Positions 1 through 10,094 are shown, numbered from the stretch's first letter. The stretch: 44,126 nucleotides of DNA from an uncultured Prevotella sp. (GCA_905198745.1 CAJKDU010000021.1:1-44126); one strand, 5' to 3'. Made by a program: numbers and translations. The notes: a model not told the origin generated them from the letters alone.

Positions 1-182
1 TTTGTTGCTCAGGAACTTATAAATAAAGTTAAATCAAAGTGTTGCGGAATTAAGGCAAATAAAATAATACGACTAAATATATTTTATATTATCAGTTGCA
101 GACTGAAATTTTAAACTATAAAAAGAACCTATCCTACAATATCTGCAATTCCGGTAATTCAATAAGGAAAAAAGACAAGCAT

Positions 183-208
183 CAGTTGGAAAACTAACTG
201 TAAATTTG
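183..208 (+). promoter_or_regulatory. Putative promoter of the first SusC operon
   Basis: TAAATTTG at 201-208 fits the Bacteroidales -7 consensus TAnnTTTG. Immediately upstream lies a short inverted repeat, CAGTT (183-187) and AACTG (196-200), a possible activator site. No good TTTG -33 box sits at the usual spacing, which fits an activator-dependent PUL promoter. It would give a leader of about 95 bases before the ATG at 311. The rest of 1-310 is AT-rich and holds no gene that I can see. The assignment rests on the motif alone. Confidence 0.45.
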
Positions 209-310
209 CAACCGTGAACAAAGAGTTGTATTAAGGCAACAAAGGATATGGAACGAGCAAAGACCTTGCGTGAAATAACACCTAACTAAAATTATAGTAA
301 ATCAAAAATT

Positions 311-3300
311 ATGTCTGTAAATTTGAAAAAAGTTCGAATTGCGCTGACATTGGCCCTGTTGTTCATTGCGACAGCCATTTCCGCGCAAACGATTTCCGGA
401 ACGGTCGTTGACCAGTCTGGAGAGAGTATTATCGGTGCTTCAGTCAAGGAGAAGGGCGCAGCACAGGGTGCAGTGACCGACCTCGACGGCAAGTTCACCC
501 TGAAGCTCATCGGTAAGAGCAACCAGGTGGTTGTGTCTTACATCGGCATGAAGCAGAAGACCGTGAACGTGTCTGGCAAAAGCACAGTCAACATCACCCT
601 CGAAGAGGAGTCGACCAGCCTCAACGACGTTGTCGTGATTGGTTACGGCACGATGAAGAAGAAGGACCTCACCGGTTCCGTGGCTTCCGTGTCGGCCAAG
701 GACATTGCCAACGTGCCCGTGTCGAGTGCCGCCCAGGCCATTCAGGGAAAGATGGCCGGTGTGAGCGTCATGCAAACTGAAGGTTCGCCCGACGCCGACA
801 TCAAGATTCGCGTGCGTGGCGGCGGTTCGCTCTCGCAGGACAACTCACCTCTTTATATCGTCGACGGCTTCCCCGTGAGCAGCATCTCCGACATTGCCCC
901 CAGCGACATTGAGTCGATGGACGTGCTCAAGGACGCCTCTTCTACAGCCATCTATGGTGCACGTGGTGCCAACGGTGTTATCATCATCACAACCAAGAGC
1001 GGCAAGGAAGGTAAGGTACAGGTGAACTTCGGCGCTTCACTCGGCATCCGCAAGGTGGCCAAGGAAGTGGGTGTGCTCAGCCCTTACGAGTATGCGAGAT
1101 ACCAGCAGGAGAACGGCGTGACCAGCAAGTATGGCGAATTCGACGACCTCGACATCTGGAAATCTGTTGAGGGTACCGACTGGCAGGACGAACTCTTCGG
1201 ACGCACCGGACTGCAGCAGATTTACAACCTGAGTGTGAGCGGCGGTTCAAAAGACACCAAGTTTAACGTGAGCTACTCACGCACCGACGACAAGAGCATC
1301 CTCGTGGGTTCCGACTTCACCAAGGACAACATCAACGCCAAGTTGAACACCAACCTCAACAAGTGGTTGACTATGGACTTCAATGCCCGCCTGAGCTATC
1401 AGGTGGTGAACGGACTTGGTTCAGGTGCCGACACCAACGAAAGTTCAGCAGCCTACTCTGCCGTGGCACGTGCCGTCATCTTCCGTCCTGTAGACCCGCT
1501 CACAAACGGTGACAACGAGGACGACGAAAGTTCTTCAAGCAACGACCCCAGTCCGCTTGACCGCATCAACGACACCTTCAAGCAGCAGCGCCGTTTCCGT
1601 CAGAACTACAATGTAGGTCTGAACTGGAAACCTTTCAAGCATATCACATTCCGCAGTGAATTCGGCTATGCCTGGTCGTTTAACAAGACAGACCAGGTAT
1701 GGGGTAACATTGCCAGCAAGAGTTCCAAGCTCGATCCCAAGGGTCAGCCACAGGTGCAGATAGACCGCACAGACAACAAGAACTGGCGCAACGCCAACAC
1801 CGTGACCTACGACAACAAGAACGTATTCACTAAGGGCGACAAGCTCAACGTGCTTCTCGGTCAGGAATGGTCAAGCTCACAAGACAAGAGCTACGTGACC
1901 AAGTCTGTGGGATTCCCCACCACCTTTACTCTTCAGGAAGCGCTCGCCAACCTCGCATCGGGCACCGCGCTCGCCAACGAGAACAGCATAGGCAGAAAAG
2001 ACAATATGGCTTCTTTCTTCGGCCGTATCAACTATACACTCTACGACAAGTATCTGTTCACCGCCACCATGCGTGCCGATGCCAGTTCCAAGTTTGCCAA
2101 GGGCAACCGTTGGGGCTACTTCCCGTCAGCAGCCTTCGCTTGGCGCGTGAGCGAGGAACCATTCATGAAGAACACCGCCAGCTGGCTCTCTAACCTGAAG
2201 ATGCGTTTGAGCTACGGTACAGCAGGTAACAACCGCATCAAGAGCGGCTTGAACCAGACTTCCTACAAGCTGGTAAGCTCCGGTCGTGTGCCTTACTTCA
2301 ACGAGGAAATCAACACCATGATGGAATACCAGTGGCTCGCCAATCCGAACCTGAAGTGGGAAACAACCGTTACCCGTGACTTCGGTATCGACTACGGATT
2401 CCTCCGCGGCCGTATCAACGGAACCTTCGACATCTACTGGAACACCACTAAGGACCTGCTGATGGCAGCAACCATTCCTTCCATATCTGGTTTCAACACT
2501 CAGTATCAGAACTATGGTCAGACCTCTAACAAGGGTTTCGAGTTTGCTGTGAACGTGGCAGCCGTTGAGAAGAAGAACTTCACCCTCAACGTGAACGCCA
2601 ACATATCCTGCAACCGCAACAAGATTGACAAACTCGCCAACAGTTCTGAATACATCAACTTCGGCTGGGCCGGCAACACCATCTCCGACAACATGAACTT
2701 CAAGGTTCAGGAAGGCGGACGCCTCGGCGAGGTGTGGGGCTACAAGTACAAAGGCTTCTACACTGCCTACGATGAGAACACTAACCCTAACGGCGACCTC
2801 GTTTGGAATGGTTCCGCATGGGCTCTCCGCGACGGAGTGAAAGACAATAGCTCAGCAGTGGTAGGTAGTCTGAAACCCGGCTCCATCAAACTGGAAGTAG
2901 ACGAGAACGGCAAAGCCATCAAGCAGCGCTTGGGCAACACCGTGGCTCCCTGGACAGGTGGTTTCGGCATCAGCGCCAACTTCCACGGATTCGACGCCAG
3001 CGTGTTCTGCAACTACTCCTTCGGCAACAAGATTATAAACGGTACCAAGCTGGCATCCAGCTTCCGTTGGGGTTCGAAGGATGAATGGAACCTGAACAAC
3101 GACTTCGTGACACGCTACTCAGGCTTTGACGTGAACACAGGCATCAACCTTACCGGCGACTTCAAGAAGGCCATTGCCTACTACGGAAGCCAGGAGGCAG
3201 CCATCGCCAAGCTCAACGAGCTGAACCAGGGTGCCACCATCTGGAATCCATCCGTGGTGAGCACCATGCCTCTCATCGACTACGCAGTAGAAGACGCCTC

Positions 3301-3544
3301 GTTCCTCCGCATCCAGAACGTAACACTGGGCTACACCCTGCCCAAGAAGTTTGTAAAGCGCTTGGCACTGAGCAATGTTCGTTTCTACTTCACTGGCTAT
3401 AACCTGCTCACCATCACCAGCTATTCAGGCTCAGACCCTGAAACCGACGTGAGCAGCAAGAAGAATGCCATGTGTCCCGGTATCGACTATGCGGCCTACC
3501 CCAAGAGCCGTCTCTACGTGTTCGGTGTGAACGTTTCATTCTAA
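311..3544 (+). CDS. SusC-like TonB-dependent outer-membrane receptor
   Basis: This 1077-residue protein is a TonB-dependent transporter of the SusC/RagA type, which pulls oligosaccharides through the outer membrane with its SusD lid. A signal peptide (about residues 1-25, ending ISAQ) is followed by a carboxypeptidase-regulatory-like domain starting TISGTVVDQSG, a TonB-box-like stretch (DVVVIGYGT), a plug domain with the typical segment IESMDVLKDASSTAIYGARG, and a long barrel ending in the aromatic strand FGVNVSF. There is no STN domain, so it should not signal directly to an anti-sigma factor. Length is normal. It is the first gene of a tight run with susD and a beta-helix lipoprotein, and the GH28 gene downstream points to pectin fragments as substrate; that specificity is inferred from neighbours. 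Confidence 0.96.
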   Translation: MSVNLKKVRIALTLALLFIATAISAQTISGTVVDQSGESIIGASVKEKGAAQGAVTDLDGKFTLKLIGKSNQVVVSYIGMKQKTVNVSGKSTVNITLEEESTSLNDVVVIGYGTMKKKDLTGSVASVSAKDIANVPVSSAAQAIQGKMAGVSVMQTEGSPDADIKIRVRGGGSLSQDNSPLYIVDGFPVSSISDIAPSDIESMDVLKDASSTAIYGARGANGVIIITTKSGKEGKVQVNFGASLGIRKVAKEVGVLSPYEYARYQQENGVTSKYGEFDDLDIWKSVEGTDWQDELFGRTGLQQIYNLSVSGGSKDTKFNVSYSRTDDKSILVGSDFTKDNINAKLNTNLNKWLTMDFNARLSYQVVNGLGSGADTNESSAAYSAVARAVIFRPVDPLTNGDNEDDESSSSNDPSPLDRINDTFKQQRRFRQNYNVGLNWKPFKHITFRSEFGYAWSFNKTDQVWGNIASKSSKLDPKGQPQVQIDRTDNKNWRNANTVTYDNKNVFTKGDKLNVLLGQEWSSSQDKSYVTKSVGFPTTFTLQEALANLASGTALANENSIGRKDNMASFFGRINYTLYDKYLFTATMRADASSKFAKGNRWGYFPSAAFAWRVSEEPFMKNTASWLSNLKMRLSYGTAGNNRIKSGLNQTSYKLVSSGRVPYFNEEINTMMEYQWLANPNLKWETTVTRDFGIDYGFLRGRINGTFDIYWNTTKDLLMAATIPSISGFNTQYQNYGQTSNKGFEFAVNVAAVEKKNFTLNVNANISCNRNKIDKLANSSEYINFGWAGNTISDNMNFKVQEGGRLGEVWGYKYKGFYTAYDENTNPNGDLVWNGSAWALRDGVKDNSSAVVGSLKPGSIKLEVDENGKAIKQRLGNTVAPWTGGFGISANFHGFDASVFCNYSFGNKIINGTKLASSFRWGSKDEWNLNNDFVTRYSGFDVNTGINLTGDFKKAIAYYGSQEAAIAKLNELNQGATIWNPSVVSTMPLIDYAVEDASFLRIQNVTLGYTLPKKFVKRLALSNVRFYFTGYNLLTITSYSGSDPETDVSSKKNAMCPGIDYAAYPKSRLYVFGVNVSF

Positions 3545-3567
3545 TCATCTAAGGAGAATATAAAACA

Positions 3568-5586
3568 ATGAATACAAACATTATCAAGATAATGCTTCTC
3601 GGTGGAGTGCTGATGGGCGCTACTTCATGTAACGACTTCCTCGACCAGACTTCTCCTTCGGAGCACACAGAAGAGAATATCTTCAATTCCATTTACTACA
3701 CAGGTACCGTGCTCAACAAGGCCTATGGTCAGTTGACCTATGGCGACGGAGCCTACACCCAGGTGATGGCCATCACCACAACAGCCGGAACCGACTGCGA
3801 AATCATCGACGTAGACGCATCGAAGCCCAACTCATTTACCGACACCAGCGAGCGTGGTTTGTTCAACTACAGCGGCGTGGCTGGCGGATGGTCAAAGATT
3901 CTGCAGGCATGGGATGCCCTTTACTCTGACATCGAGTACTGCAACCGCATCATCGACGGCATCAATGGCAGTCAGTATGTCAACGAGAAGAGCAGCAACG
4001 GCAACACCATGCGCCAATACAAGGCCGAGGCACAGGTAATCCGTGCCATGGTATACTTTGACTTGGTGAAAAACTTCGGCGACGTGCCCTTCAAGACAGA
4101 AGGTTCCAAGTCAGATCTGAGCAATATCTACAAAGGCAAGACAGACCGCGACGTGATTCTGTCGGCACTTATCGACGACCTGGAAGACGCCATACCCAAC
4201 CTTCCATGGGCAGACAACTCCACCTCCTTCACCACAGAGCACGTGAACAAGGGCTATGCCCACGCACTGCTCGCCCAGATAGCACTGCAGCGTGCAGGAT
4301 GGGCTATCCGCGAAAGCGACAAGTCGGCAGAAGGCTACATCACCGCCACCGACGGCAACAGTGATGCCACCTACCCCACCCAGCGTTGCAGCAATGCAGA
4401 CCGCGAGAAGTACTACAAGATTGCCCTCTCTCACCTGAGCACGCTTATCGCAAGCGGCAAGCACCGACTCAACCCAAGCTATGAGAACGAGTGGTATCTG
4501 GTGAACCAGCGCAAGTTGGACGCCCAATATCAGGAAAACCTCTTCGAAATTCCTATGGGAGTAAGCGTGAGCGGTGAACGCGGCTACATGATTGGTGTCA
4601 GAGTGGCAGAAGGCAAGGGACACGACAACCCACGCTACGGAGCCAAGGGTAACGCATCGGGCAAGATCAAGACAACTGCACCTTTCTTCATGTCGTTTGC
4701 CGACGGCGACTCTCGCCGCGACATCACATGCGTGCCTTATACCATCACTTATCAGGACTACACCAACAAGGATGAAAGTGGCAACACGGAGAAAGGAACC
4801 AACACCGTGGAGAAGTTCGACTCGAACAAGCCCTTCGGTATATACATTGGCAAGTGGGACGTTCGCAAGATGAACGAGGCATGGCGTGCAGCCGCCTGCG
4901 CCACCACAGACAAGTGTCCTACGGGTATCAACGAAATCAAGATGCGCTACTCACAGGTGCTCCTTCTCTATGCAGAAGCACTCAACGAACTGCACGGACC
5001 TGATGACGCTACCGACGGTGTGAACGGCTTGACAGCCCGCAAGGCATTGGCAGAAGTGCATACACGCGCATTCAACACTGCCGCAGAGAAAGCCGAAGCC
5101 GAACAGTATGTAAACAACATCCAAGGCAAGGAAGGCCTGTTCAATGCCATCGTTCAGGAAAACGCATGGGAACTCTGCGGCGAGGGATACCGCAAGTATG
5201 ACCTCGAGCGCTGGAACCTGTTGAGCCAGAAGATAGACGAAGCCAAGCAGGCATATATCAACGAGCTCAACAATGGTGAATACCCCACAAAGCTCTACTA
5301 CAAGACCAAGACTGATGCATCGGGCAATGTCAGCATAGACATGAGCTCTGTTTGCTGGAAGGTGTCAGACCTGCCGGAGGACGCATCAGACAAAACTGTG
5401 TGGAACAACACTTCATGGTGGGGTTCCGAGTTGGCAGATGACAGCAAACGACAGAACATTGACGTATTGATGGAGAATCTCTACAAAGGATTGAACACAC
5501 CGGTAAAGAACCGCTACCTCATTCCACTCCACACTTCAACCATCGCCGATGCCAATGGCTTGCTGAAGAACTCATACGGTTTCTAA
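3568..5586 (+). CDS. SusD/RagB-like nutrient-binding lipoprotein
   Basis: A 672-residue SusD-family lipoprotein that would form the surface lid of the SusC channel encoded 23 bases upstream. The N-terminus has a lipoprotein signal with lipobox GATSC, and the mature protein begins CNDFLDQTSPSEHTEENIF, a classic SusD start. Helical TPR-like segments follow (for example YKAEAQVIRAMVYFDLVKNF), and the C-terminal part carries LLYAEALNEL and WELCGEGYRKYDLERWNLL, both hallmarks of the family. It is longer than the usual 500-600 residues, mostly through loops in the second half, as in SusD proteins of pectin loci. It lies in one operon with the genes on either side. The glycan bound is inferred from context only. 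Confidence 0.95.
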   Translation: MNTNIIKIMLLGGVLMGATSCNDFLDQTSPSEHTEENIFNSIYYTGTVLNKAYGQLTYGDGAYTQVMAITTTAGTDCEIIDVDASKPNSFTDTSERGLFNYSGVAGGWSKILQAWDALYSDIEYCNRIIDGINGSQYVNEKSSNGNTMRQYKAEAQVIRAMVYFDLVKNFGDVPFKTEGSKSDLSNIYKGKTDRDVILSALIDDLEDAIPNLPWADNSTSFTTEHVNKGYAHALLAQIALQRAGWAIRESDKSAEGYITATDGNSDATYPTQRCSNADREKYYKIALSHLSTLIASGKHRLNPSYENEWYLVNQRKLDAQYQENLFEIPMGVSVSGERGYMIGVRVAEGKGHDNPRYGAKGNASGKIKTTAPFFMSFADGDSRRDITCVPYTITYQDYTNKDESGNTEKGTNTVEKFDSNKPFGIYIGKWDVRKMNEAWRAAACATTDKCPTGINEIKMRYSQVLLLYAEALNELHGPDDATDGVNGLTARKALAEVHTRAFNTAAEKAEAEQYVNNIQGKEGLFNAIVQENAWELCGEGYRKYDLERWNLLSQKIDEAKQAYINELNNGEYPTKLYYKTKTDASGNVSIDMSSVCWKVSDLPEDASDKTVWNNTSWWGSELADDSKRQNIDVLMENLYKGLNTPVKNRYLIPLHTSTIADANGLLKNSYGF

Positions 5587-5609
5587 TCCACCCTTAAAGA
5601 AGTAAACAA

Positions 5610-7229
5610 ATGAAACTCAAAAACATATCAAACATAGCACTTTCAGGAGCACTTATGCTCCTGGGTGCCGCTTCTATCAGCTCTTGCGCTGACCAGAACG
5701 ACTGGGAAGTGGATCCGGCTTACGACCGCCTGTTCCACGCCACAAACCTCTCCGTCACCCCATACGACACCAAGGTGGCTGTAAACTTCAACACGGCGAA
5801 GAACACCACAGGCTATGTGGTAGAGCTGAGCACCGATACCCTCTACAACGACATTGCACAGGGTGCCAATGCCAACTGCGTGATAGACACCATTGAAACC
5901 GCCCCAGATACCATCCGTGGCATAGATGCCGAGACCAAATACTGGATTCGCGTGCGCGGCATCAACGAAGAAGGCAAGTCGTCAAACTGGGTGTACTATA
6001 GCAAATACAGTTTCAAGACTAAGTCGGAGAACATCATCAGCGGTGTAGACCCGACCAAGAACTCTGCTGTGATTTCATTCGAAAAGGGTGCACAGTTCAC
6101 CGAGGTAACCTGCGTTTACACAAAAGAAGATGCCACCCTTGACTCCATCAACGTACCGTTCACCGCAGAACAGGTGGCTGCAGGCGAGATTGAGGCCACA
6201 GGCTTGACACCAAGCACTCGCTACACAGTAAAAATCTACAATCTGAAAGACGGAGTGAAGAAGCTCCGTGGTTCGAAAGACTTCAAGACCAGTGAAGACC
6301 TGCCTGACGGATTCGACGAGATAGACTTCAACGGAAGCAGCGACTTGCAGGAAGTGCTCAACCAAGCAGCACAGGAAGGCAAGCAGAACGTGCTCATCAA
6401 CTTCGCACAGGGCACCAACTACAAGCAGGAAGAAGGTGCAGACGCCATCGTAGTGCCAAGCGGCATCAAGAGTATTGTGTTCTGGGGTCAGGAAGGAGAC
6501 AGCAAGCCTATATTCCATGCCAAGGGCATCAACTTTGGTGGAGACATGACATTGGTGCGCTTCTACAACCTGGACCTTGTCAACGAGGGCAACAACGCTG
6601 ACTACATCTGCAACATCAAGGGTACAACTATACTGGACAACATTTTCATCGAGAAATGTAACATCAGCAAGACCCGTGGCGTAATCCGTGCACAGAGTTT
6701 CACCGGCACTATCGGCAACATCAGAATCAGCGACTGTGTAATCAGCAACATCGGTTCATACGGAATCGTGTGGACCAAGGGTTGCGGAAATGCCACTGTA
6801 AGAAGCGTGGAAATCAACCAGTCTACTATCAATGGTTGTATTTCCGGCGGTCCTATCTCAACAGAGCAGGACAACTTGAGCATCAAACTCGACCAATGCA
6901 CCATCTATAACTGTACACAAACTACCAAGTCGTTCATCGACGTAATGAAGAAGACAACCGTTACACCCGAAATCAACAACTGTCTGTTCGGTCCATGCAA
7001 CGGAGCTGACGGCACTTCTACCATCAAGGGTGTGAGCACCAAGGTTTCTTCTGTAAGCAACACCTACTACACATCAGATATGCTGTGGAACAAGGGGTAC
7101 GAATTGGGAACCAAGATTGATGCCAAGTCGGCAGACTTCTGGATAGATGCCGAGAATGGCAACTTCCACATTAAAGACACCTATCAGGGTCTGTACGGTA
7201 CGCTTGGCGACCCACGCTGGATGGAATAA
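5610..7229 (+). CDS. Surface lipoprotein with FN3 repeats and a beta-helix (DUF5123/DUF4957 type)
   Basis: This 539-residue lipoprotein (lipobox SISSC, mature CADQNDWEVD) has two fibronectin type III-like modules, roughly residues 35-130 and 135-225. They are followed by a repetitive region from about residue 240 to the end, rich in short strands and Asn/Gly turns, that looks like a right-handed parallel beta-helix (DUF4957/DUF5123 type). Proteins of this design commonly sit in SusCD loci for pectins, where they are thought to bind polygalacturonan or act as lyase-like helices. I see no clear lyase catalytic set, so binding is more likely than catalysis. It follows susD by 23 bases and ends at a strong terminator, so it closes the operon. 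Confidence 0.82.
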   Translation: MKLKNISNIALSGALMLLGAASISSCADQNDWEVDPAYDRLFHATNLSVTPYDTKVAVNFNTAKNTTGYVVELSTDTLYNDIAQGANANCVIDTIETAPDTIRGIDAETKYWIRVRGINEEGKSSNWVYYSKYSFKTKSENIISGVDPTKNSAVISFEKGAQFTEVTCVYTKEDATLDSINVPFTAEQVAAGEIEATGLTPSTRYTVKIYNLKDGVKKLRGSKDFKTSEDLPDGFDEIDFNGSSDLQEVLNQAAQEGKQNVLINFAQGTNYKQEEGADAIVVPSGIKSIVFWGQEGDSKPIFHAKGINFGGDMTLVRFYNLDLVNEGNNADYICNIKGTTILDNIFIEKCNISKTRGVIRAQSFTGTIGNIRISDCVISNIGSYGIVWTKGCGNATVRSVEINQSTINGCISGGPISTEQDNLSIKLDQCTIYNCTQTTKSFIDVMKKTTVTPEINNCLFGPCNGADGTSTIKGVSTKVSSVSNTYYTSDMLWNKGYELGTKIDAKSADFWIDAENGNFHIKDTYQGLYGTLGDPRWME

Positions 7230-7264
7230 AAACAGACTACTCACAAACGAGTAATAATTCACAC

Positions 7265-7297
7265 AAAAGGCGGAAGTTTTCACTACTTCCGCCTTTT
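7265..7297 (+). terminator. Rho-independent terminator of the SusCD operon
   Basis: A perfect 13-bp stem (7265-7277 with 7285-7297), loop of 7, ends in a T run. It lies 35 bases after the stop of the beta-helix lipoprotein gene and ahead of the GH28 promoter, so the polygalacturonase is transcribed separately. Confidence 0.88.
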
Positions 7298-7310
7298 TGT
7301 ATGGAATTAC

Positions 7311-7342
7311 TTTGCAGATGCGTGGGCTTTTCCGTACATTTG
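7311..7342 (+). promoter_or_regulatory. Bacteroidales promoter of the GH28 gene
   Basis: TTTG at 7311-7314 and TACATTTG at 7335-7342 are separated by 20 bases, a full match to the Bacteroidales primary-sigma consensus. It would start transcription near 7350 and give a leader of about 40 bases before the ATG at 7393. This also argues against the ATG at 7297, which lies upstream of the promoter. Confidence 0.75.
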
Positions 7343-7392
7343 CATCCGCAAAGCACATTAGCATAAACAGAAAACTTAAAATCAAAACAACA

Positions 7393-8916
7393 ATGAACAA
7401 GACATTATGCCGGGCACTCCTCTTGTGCCTGCTCACACTCCCCTGCACGTCAGCCGTAGCAGACAGTGACGTGACAGCGGAAAAGAACAAACAAAACACT
7501 CCTGACGGTTGGACAGCCGTGCAACTGCCCAACATCCCGACCATCACAGAAGCAAACACTTTCAACATCAAGGACTATGGGGCTGACCCTTCGAAAGCCG
7601 ACAACACGAAGGCCATACAGGCTGCCCTCAATGCTGTGCCGACAACGGGTGGCATGGTGGTAATTCCTGCCGGAACATGGATGTTCGGCAGTGAGTCGGA
7701 AATGACAAGCAAAACGGAAGTCTTGAGCATTAAGTCGAAGACCGTGTTGCACCTTTGTGCAGGTGCCACGCTGAAACTGGTGGCATACGGCACAGCTCCC
7801 AACAACAAGACAATATTTCTCGGCTGCAAAAACAGAAAACAGAACGACATTATCATTGAGGGCGAAGGCGAAACTTCCGTCTTCGACGGACAAGGCACAC
7901 GCTGGTGGAAAGCCCGCGACAACAAAGAGAACTTCAACCCAGGCGCCTTCATCCGCCTTGAGCAAGGCTCTCGCTTTCTGCTCCGCAACTTTAAAATACA
8001 GAACACACCAGGCGTGAATCTCACCATCAGCAATAGCGGCAAGGCGAGCCATGCCACCATTCACGATGTGACCATCTATAATCCCTCGTCAACCACAAAG
8101 ACGGAACAGCCATCGCACAACACGGACGGTATATCCATCTGGGGAAACCACGTTAACATCTACGACTGCAACATCAGTACAGGTGACGACAACGTGGTTT
8201 GCGATGACGATGCCCAATACGTGCATATGTGGAACTGCAAAATGGGAACAGGCCATGGTGCATCGTTCGGCAGCTTTACTAACAACATGCACGACATTAT
8301 CTATGAAGACTTGACCTTCAATGGAACAGACAGCGGATTCCGCCTCAAGTCGCAACGAGGACGAAGTGGTGATGTGTATAACCTGACGTTCCGCAACTGC
8401 ACAATGACGAACGTAGCCAATCCGGTATACATAGAATGTTGGTATGACCAAAGCACCAAACCTGAACCGAGCAGTGCCGCTTCGGCAACAGTAACAGAAA
8501 AGACACCTGCCTACCGTGACATACTGATACAAAACGTCACATCGACAGGCACTCCCTACAACTCAAGCGCCAAGGCTTATTTCCCCATCTACATCTATGG
8601 ACTTCCGGAAAGCCATGCCAAGAACATCACGTTCGACAACGTGAAGATTACGGCACAAAAAGGAATGTTCCTTGCTTATTGTGACAACGTGAAGTTCATC
8701 AACGGCTGCAAAATCACCAATACAAGAAACGCCTCCTCACGTATCTTCAAGCAATACAAGGCAGACATTTCGGGTGACTACACTACTGCCATCAACAAGA
8801 TTGAAGCAAACAGCACAAAGAATGACGCTCTCTATTCTATGAACGGCATAAAGCTGAACAATGTAGTCGACAAAGGCATATACATCAAGAACAACAAGAA
8901 ATACATAAGGAAATAA
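7393..8916 (+). CDS. GH28 polygalacturonase, secreted
   Basis: This 507-residue protein should hydrolyse alpha-1,4 bonds of polygalacturonan or a related pectin. All GH28 signature blocks are present: N243-T-D245-G, G264-D265-D266, G287-H288-G289 and R317-L-K319. The aspartates are the catalytic residues of the family, His288 is the conserved active-site histidine, and RLK binds the substrate carboxylate. A signal peptide (MNKTLCRALLLCLLTLP...) directs export. I chose the ATG at 7393 because the 32-residue upstream extension has no signal character and starts before the promoter. The fold begins with the usual YGADPSKADNTKAIQAALN segment. It has its own promoter but follows the pectin SusCD genes, so it likely supplies or trims oligosaccharides for that transporter. 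Confidence 0.94.
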   Translation: MNKTLCRALLLCLLTLPCTSAVADSDVTAEKNKQNTPDGWTAVQLPNIPTITEANTFNIKDYGADPSKADNTKAIQAALNAVPTTGGMVVIPAGTWMFGSESEMTSKTEVLSIKSKTVLHLCAGATLKLVAYGTAPNNKTIFLGCKNRKQNDIIIEGEGETSVFDGQGTRWWKARDNKENFNPGAFIRLEQGSRFLLRNFKIQNTPGVNLTISNSGKASHATIHDVTIYNPSSTTKTEQPSHNTDGISIWGNHVNIYDCNISTGDDNVVCDDDAQYVHMWNCKMGTGHGASFGSFTNNMHDIIYEDLTFNGTDSGFRLKSQRGRSGDVYNLTFRNCTMTNVANPVYIECWYDQSTKPEPSSAASATVTEKTPAYRDILIQNVTSTGTPYNSSAKAYFPIYIYGLPESHAKNITFDNVKITAQKGMFLAYCDNVKFINGCKITNTRNASSRIFKQYKADISGDYTTAINKIEANSTKNDALYSMNGIKLNNVVDKGIYIKNNKKYIRK

Positions 8917-9061
8917 GGCTCTTCCGATATTTGGAGTGATACATGATATTGTGGTATCGGGTTAGCATGACGTGCGGGCTGAAAACCCACTTTCCTGTTT
9001 GGGACTAACGATGACGAACAATCATCACTTCAAATTCCGAAAGAACCGAAAATAAGACGAG

Positions 9062-9106
9062 AAACAAAAGGAGGTTTGCACAAAGTTTGCGAACCTCCTT
9101 TTGTTT
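9062..9106. terminator. Bidirectional terminator between convergent genes
   Basis: A perfect 15-bp stem (9062-9076 with 9092-9106), extendable by three more pairs, is flanked by A and T runs on both sides. It therefore serves both the GH28 gene on the plus strand and the minus-strand gene that stops at 9132. The rest of 8917-9131 holds nothing that I recognise. Confidence 0.88.
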
Positions 9107-9131
9107 GACACCAAGCCAACAGACCATAACG

Positions 9132-10007
9132 TCACAACTCAATATTATATCCCTCAAGGATACACTCAGTATCTTCTTTGTCGAAGTCCTCGGGGTCAAA
9201 CTTATAGCCCAACCATTGTTTCAGCTCCTTGGCACGCGTCGTATAAGGGTGTGCCATAACTTCGCACAATTCCTGATACCCCCACACACCGCCACAATCT
9301 TCCGGAGGGCAAGCACGCTTACCACCGAGCAGATGAACCTCAGCCTTTTCCCCGTCAGCATAGTCTTCCACCTTGCTGAGCACAACCTCATGTTCCCATC
9401 CGTCTCCGAAATCATACTCAAACAGCACCTTGTCTTTCGGTTGTTGCAAAAGATGAGCAATGGAATAGTCTCCGCCCCAATGAGAGGCAGTCAAAAAGAA
9501 ATCGTCACCATGTTTCTGTGCAGTACGATAGATGTCACGTCTTCCCTTGCTCACGAACTGATGTAGATGTGAATTCCACCACCCCATAGCATCAAGAATA
9601 ATTTCAGCCAACGACGTAAGCTTCACGGAAGAGGGCACCTGAATTTTTCTCCAAATACTTGGAGAGATGCCTCTCAACTTGATGCGGAGTGTATATTTCT
9701 TCAAGTCTATAGTTGGCATACACTCCAACAGTCCTGAACCTTCATAGATAGCATCATCGTCATAAATAGAGTTATCGTCGTCATCATCAACGTCACTATC
9801 CGACGACCCACCATCTCCTGATAGAACTGAAAGGGTATCGTCAGAGACAATATGCTTCATAGCAATACCAATTGTCAGATCAGACAATTCTTCTGGCGAA
9901 AGTGAACGGAGATAAGCCCCCGCCTCTTCCTCCGTGGCATCCTTGCCTATACGGTTTCTTATTTCTTCAAGTAGCTCTTTTGTAAATTTAGCCTTGCTGT
10001 CTGTCAT
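9132..10007 (-). CDS. Plasmid pRiA4b ORF-3-like (IS1096 TnpR-like) family protein
   Basis: This 291-residue cytoplasmic protein belongs to the pRiA4b ORF-3 family. The core is clear: YTLRIKLRGISPSIWRKIQV, then LTSLAEIILDAMGWWNSHLH, FEYDFGDGWEHEVVL, and near the end ACPPEDCGGVWGYQELCEVM. The family is widespread and its biochemical role is unknown; the transposon-related name is historical, and no transposase catalytic motif is seen. A helical N-terminal part (about residues 1-75) precedes a strongly acidic linker with six aspartates in a row. I start it at the ATG at 10007 (MTDSKAKF), since the upstream in-frame ATG at 10040 adds residues lying over the terminator of the neighbouring glycogen operon. 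It appears to be a single-gene unit. Confidence 0.85.
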   Translation of the reverse strand: MTDSKAKFTKELLEEIRNRIGKDATEEEAGAYLRSLSPEELSDLTIGIAMKHIVSDDTLSVLSGDGGSSDSDVDDDDDNSIYDDDAIYEGSGLLECMPTIDLKKYTLRIKLRGISPSIWRKIQVPSSVKLTSLAEIILDAMGWWNSHLHQFVSKGRRDIYRTAQKHGDDFFLTASHWGGDYSIAHLLQQPKDKVLFEYDFGDGWEHEVVLSKVEDYADGEKAEVHLLGGKRACPPEDCGGVWGYQELCEVMAHPYTTRAKELKQWLGYKFDPEDFDKEDTECILEGYNIEL

Positions 10008-10024
10008 TATACTTTTAATTAAAA

Positions 10025-10058
10025 TAGGCTTGGTTCCCACTTGAAAGAACCAAGCCTA
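10025..10058 (-). terminator. Terminator of the glycogen operon
   Basis: A perfect 12-bp stem (10025-10036 with 10047-10058), loop of 10, lies between the stop of the GH57 gene and the start of the pRiA4b-like gene. On the minus strand it is followed by a T-rich stretch. Confidence 0.72.
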
Positions 10059-10094
10059 TGATGATTATATTTATTTATCTATCTGTTGTCTATT

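Noticed and set aside
440..775. Minus-strand frame inside the first susC
   Set aside because: It is the shadow of a GC-rich coding region, with no family resemblance and no promoter.
7297..7392. Upstream in-frame ATG for the first GH28 gene
   Set aside because: The extra 32 residues start before the promoter at 7311-7342 and bury the signal peptide; the ATG at 7393 gives a clean one.
9132..10007. Transposon resolvase or mobile element gene
   Set aside because: The IS1096 TnpR-like name is only a family label; no recombinase catalytic motif or flanking inverted repeats are seen.
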